From positions 221,001-285,000 of the forward strand of contig CAJNDS010002475.1 in the NCBI GenBank assembly GCA_905221605.1: a stretch of 64,000 nt of DNA. Direction: 5' to 3'. This DNA is from Symbiodinium natans. Its lineage: Eukaryota; Sar; Dinophyceae; Suessiales; Symbiodiniaceae. The notes under the pieces were generated by a model that did not search any database, was not told the origin of the DNA, and saw nothing but the letters and a program-made list of their open reading frames with translations. The position numbers were made by a program, and so were the translations under genes. Shown in pieces: positions 61,329 to 64,000 of this stretch (the stretch's first letter is position 1; each line of letters begins with the position of its first letter).

Positions 61329-61580
61329 TCATATCGTATTGGGCGCTCCGCGCTTCTTTCCGCTAGGTTTCTTATCAGTAATGATTTCGGTAACTTGCGT
61401 AGGAGTCAAGTCTTCTTCACTTAAACTATTCAATGCTATGTATTCCTTAATTCTCTTCTTTTGGGCATGTCTTAAACTTGCTTCGCGCTTCTTTAGCATA
61501 AACTGTTCGTCTTCCCTGCGCTTGGCATAATACAAACGCTGATACAATGCCAGTTGTTGCTTAATCTCATCCATTGTCAT
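61329..61580 (-). CDS. small basic coiled-coil protein of the Polinton-like insert
   Basis: Intact 83-codon ORF from ATG: MTMDEIKQQLALYQRLYYAK, then Lys/Arg/Glu-rich helix, ending GKKRGAPNTI. It lies between integrase and polymerase relics. Function unknown; similar short YYxKRKED-type ORFs occur in protist viral elements (recollection, unverified). Confidence 0.55.
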   Translation of the reverse strand: MTMDEIKQQLALYQRLYYAKRREDEQFMLKKREASLRHAQKKRIKEYIALNSLSEEDLTPTQVTEIITDKKPSGKKRGAPNTI

Positions 61581-61719
61581 ATCCTCGAGACTTTAAAATT
61601 GTTCATATTCCTACACTATATATTAATATTTTATATTTAGATATGTTGTTCTAGATATAGCGACGAATCGTTAGAAAAATATTTGCAAAGAAATTTAGTT
61701 TATGTTGTAATATTGTTTA

Positions 61720-64000
61720 TGAGCAAAAATATGAAGCGTAACACGAGAGCACTACAAACAACCTACGACAACTACAAGAATCGTTTAACACAAGGCACCA
61801 GAGAAAAAAAACATAAGATCTAATTAATTTTTATGAAGACCTTAAAACCGCGCAATTCACCACCGCGGATAATTTAATCAGACAGTTTATAACCGCAAAA
61901 GGGGGGGGGGTTGAAAAAAAAACAAAAGCAAGCAACGCACATGACAAAATCCACGACAAACACCGCGATAAAGAACCACTCGGGCAACCAATGAAGGCAG
62001 CAAGAAGGCAAACAAAAGACGAAACACCACCAGCATCTACTCTATAGATGTAATGTTTCATAAGCTAAAGTTAGATAAAGATGATGCTATTAAAACTGCC
62101 ATCAAGGACACAAAAGGCCGGCCGGTAATCTATTTTTGGAGAGAACCCAAAACCGCAAATGTAAAAGCAACAAAATATGTAGAGGACTTGGTGGGGAAAC
62201 GAGTTTTTAGATATGATAAGGAAACTAAAAACACATTTAAAAAGTCAATGGATACACTCAAGACAGACCCAGTATTAGAAGATGACCTATATCATACAGC
62301 GCAGTATATGGAATGTATTCAAATTAAGAGCCTTGAACGGGTAGATGGTGATACGGATTTTAAGCCAGAACAGCTAACGAATACCGCGAATCGAGGTATG
62401 CATAACATCTACATCCAAACGCCTTTAGACCCCGAGTGTGAAACCTTTAAGGAAGCGATAAATGCAAAGCATTACATGCTGGTTTAACACCATATCCGAT
62501 TGGTATAAGAATACACTAATGGGCGAGGAGCGAAGGGAAAAGAACAGATTAACGAAAGAAAGTATGTTAAAACTGATGAATGAGACCGAAGAGGATTTCA
62601 AAACGAACGGGGCATCAATACAAGATATGGTGCCGGTTTTTGAACACTACCGCATTCAGGCAAGGATAATAACTCCTTTATAAAGCCGATTTTCAAATAC
62701 TCGCCGACCAAATACAACCACCATATACCAACATTATATGCCCTAGTTCAAAACAACCACATCTACACGGCGAACGACAACCGACAAATGTTACGACAAA
62801 TGGTGGCAATCCGCGCAAATCAAGATGCATCGGTTAAGGCGTCCCCAGATTACCACATAAACGAAAATGACGAACCCACTGAATGTAAAATGATACAGTC
62901 CTTAAATGACCTTAAGCAATTCAGAGAGAAAGACAATTATACATGAATATACGATGGCAATGATTTAACCCAGTTGTTTTGCGAAAGCAAGATGGCAGGG
63001 TATGAACCGCAGGTGCGCTTTACCGGTTATATTTTAGATCCTACATAAAAAAGAAGAGCATAAGATACAGGATTAAAACCCAAAATCTAGTGATGAGCTC
63101 AGTGGATAGAACTCTCACAGGAAGGACGGAACAGATCTATAACAATATGTCTAAAACAATGTTTGAATTCAACAAGGCATTGTTTAATCCCTTACACAAA
63201 TCCTATTACAACGAAACGGATATACAAACTCTTAAGGAATGCCGAACAATCCCGCCGGTGGGAGAAATAAATAGATTCTACAAGGTGTTCAACCAAAGAA
63301 GCGAGAAATGCGACAAATACGGGTTTATGTCCGAAATAGATGTAAGAAAAGCTTACACCCACGCCTTCAACGAAATTACCGAAATCCCCGTCTTTAATCA
63401 GTTGGATATATGGAAGCATTTTAATTACAAAGTCCACGATTACAGCAAGTTTCACGAACTGACTTTGTTTATGGTGAAGCCGAAAGAACAAGCGTTGTTT
63501 TTTAATAAGGCGTATTGCTTGGCATATGGTAAGTTTCTCAGGCACTACGCCGACAAATGCGAAATCCTACATTATACAGAGCCTTCTAGTGTATAAGGGG
63601 AATTACACGAAACTTATTAAACAGTTATGGGCAACCGAGATATCAGACCACTTCCCAGAAGATGCTAAAATCAAAAAGCTTATAACTTATAGCAAATGTA
63701 AATTTTGGATTGTTAGAGAAGGGAACGAACAAATCTTCTAAAAGTTTTGCCTTTGATAGTCTTCGGGAAGCGTTGTATTATCAACAAGAAGTGGGAGGAA
63801 AAATGAATAAAATCAGCGGATGCGACGAAGACGACAAGGAATTGGACAGAAAATGTTACTGCTTCACGGTGACCGATAGAGTGGCATTAAGAAACGGATA
63901 TACTTACTTAAAGGAGTTACTGCTTCAAACCCATAATCATAAAATTCAGGAGGATTGTGCCGAATTAATACATAACGACGTTGATGTATGGAGTATTAAA
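61720..64000 (+). pseudogene. family B DNA polymerase relic (protein-primed, Polinton-like), partial
   Basis: A chain of + strand pieces in shifting frames: about 61720-61818, 61829-62045, 62053-62487, 62462-62683, 62684-63065 (with stops), 63090-63596, 63550-63741 and 63742 to the window end. Key stretches: NNHIYTANDNRQMLRQM, MAGYEPQVRFTGYILD, FNKALFNPLHKSYYNETDI, then SEIDVRKAYTHAF (the D-x3-AYT motif) and LRNGYTYLKELLLQTHNHKI followed by VDVWSIK, just before where a catalytic TD block would lie. The order matches the PolB of Polinton/Maverick-like elements. At least five frame changes make it non-functional. It continues past 64000. Confidence 0.8.

Overview
Kind of organism. The window looks like nuclear DNA of a dinoflagellate, probably a Symbiodiniaceae-like alga. 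Three things point there. (1) A tandem RCC1-type repeat protein (59.4-60.4 kb) has the CAVRADGQLVCFG / DVPADLGPV repeat style that I associate with dinoflagellate RCC1 paralogues. (2) Genes are cut into very short exons, and besides GT many plausible donors read GC or GA, with AG acceptors, a known dinoflagellate habit. (3) Plant-type telomeric heptamers (TTTAGGG) are scattered as interstitial arrays. No rRNA, tRNA or CRISPR array was recognised.

Layout. No long ORF exists over most of the window. Reading all frames between repeats gives many short (50-300 bp) coding-like islands that start after a pyrimidine-rich AG and often end at GT, GC or GA. Nearly all are on the + strand, which fits a unidirectional gene cluster. 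Recognisable genes are an EngB/YihA-like GTPase spread over about 15.4-20.04 kb (P-loop, VDAR, TKID and SAxxTG-like exons in order), a J-domain protein (HPD motif, 47.47-47.59 kb, probably with the 46.84 kb exon), a possible TFIIS-N/LW-domain protein (30.5-32.0 kb), an RRM-like half domain (41.28-41.40 kb) and the RCC1-like protein. Other islands are coding-like but unidentified; their boundaries and their grouping into genes are inference. Minus-strand candidates lie at 8.4-9.06 kb and 28.17-28.47 kb.

Repeats. More than 30 blocks of TTTAGGG or its variants lie in both orientations. Several clearly sit in introns, and one splits the P-loop of the EngB-like gene. C-strand blocks are followed by G-strand blocks within 300 bp about ten times, while the reverse order is seen about once. 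At least four families of roughly 100-bp palindromic MITE-like elements occur, one with 8-bp and one with 4-bp target-site duplications. Simple repeats include a 250-bp GGAGAA array, an 11-bp and several 9-bp minisatellites, and (GGAA)n and (TTTG)n.

Right end. From about 60.4 kb the sequence becomes AT-rich and holds a decayed Polinton/Maverick-like (polinton-like virus) insertion. It has a retroviral-type integrase relic on the minus strand, a small intact basic ORF, and, divergently on the plus strand, a frameshifted protein-primed-type family B DNA polymerase relic that runs off the window. Its left edge lies against the RCC1 repeats.
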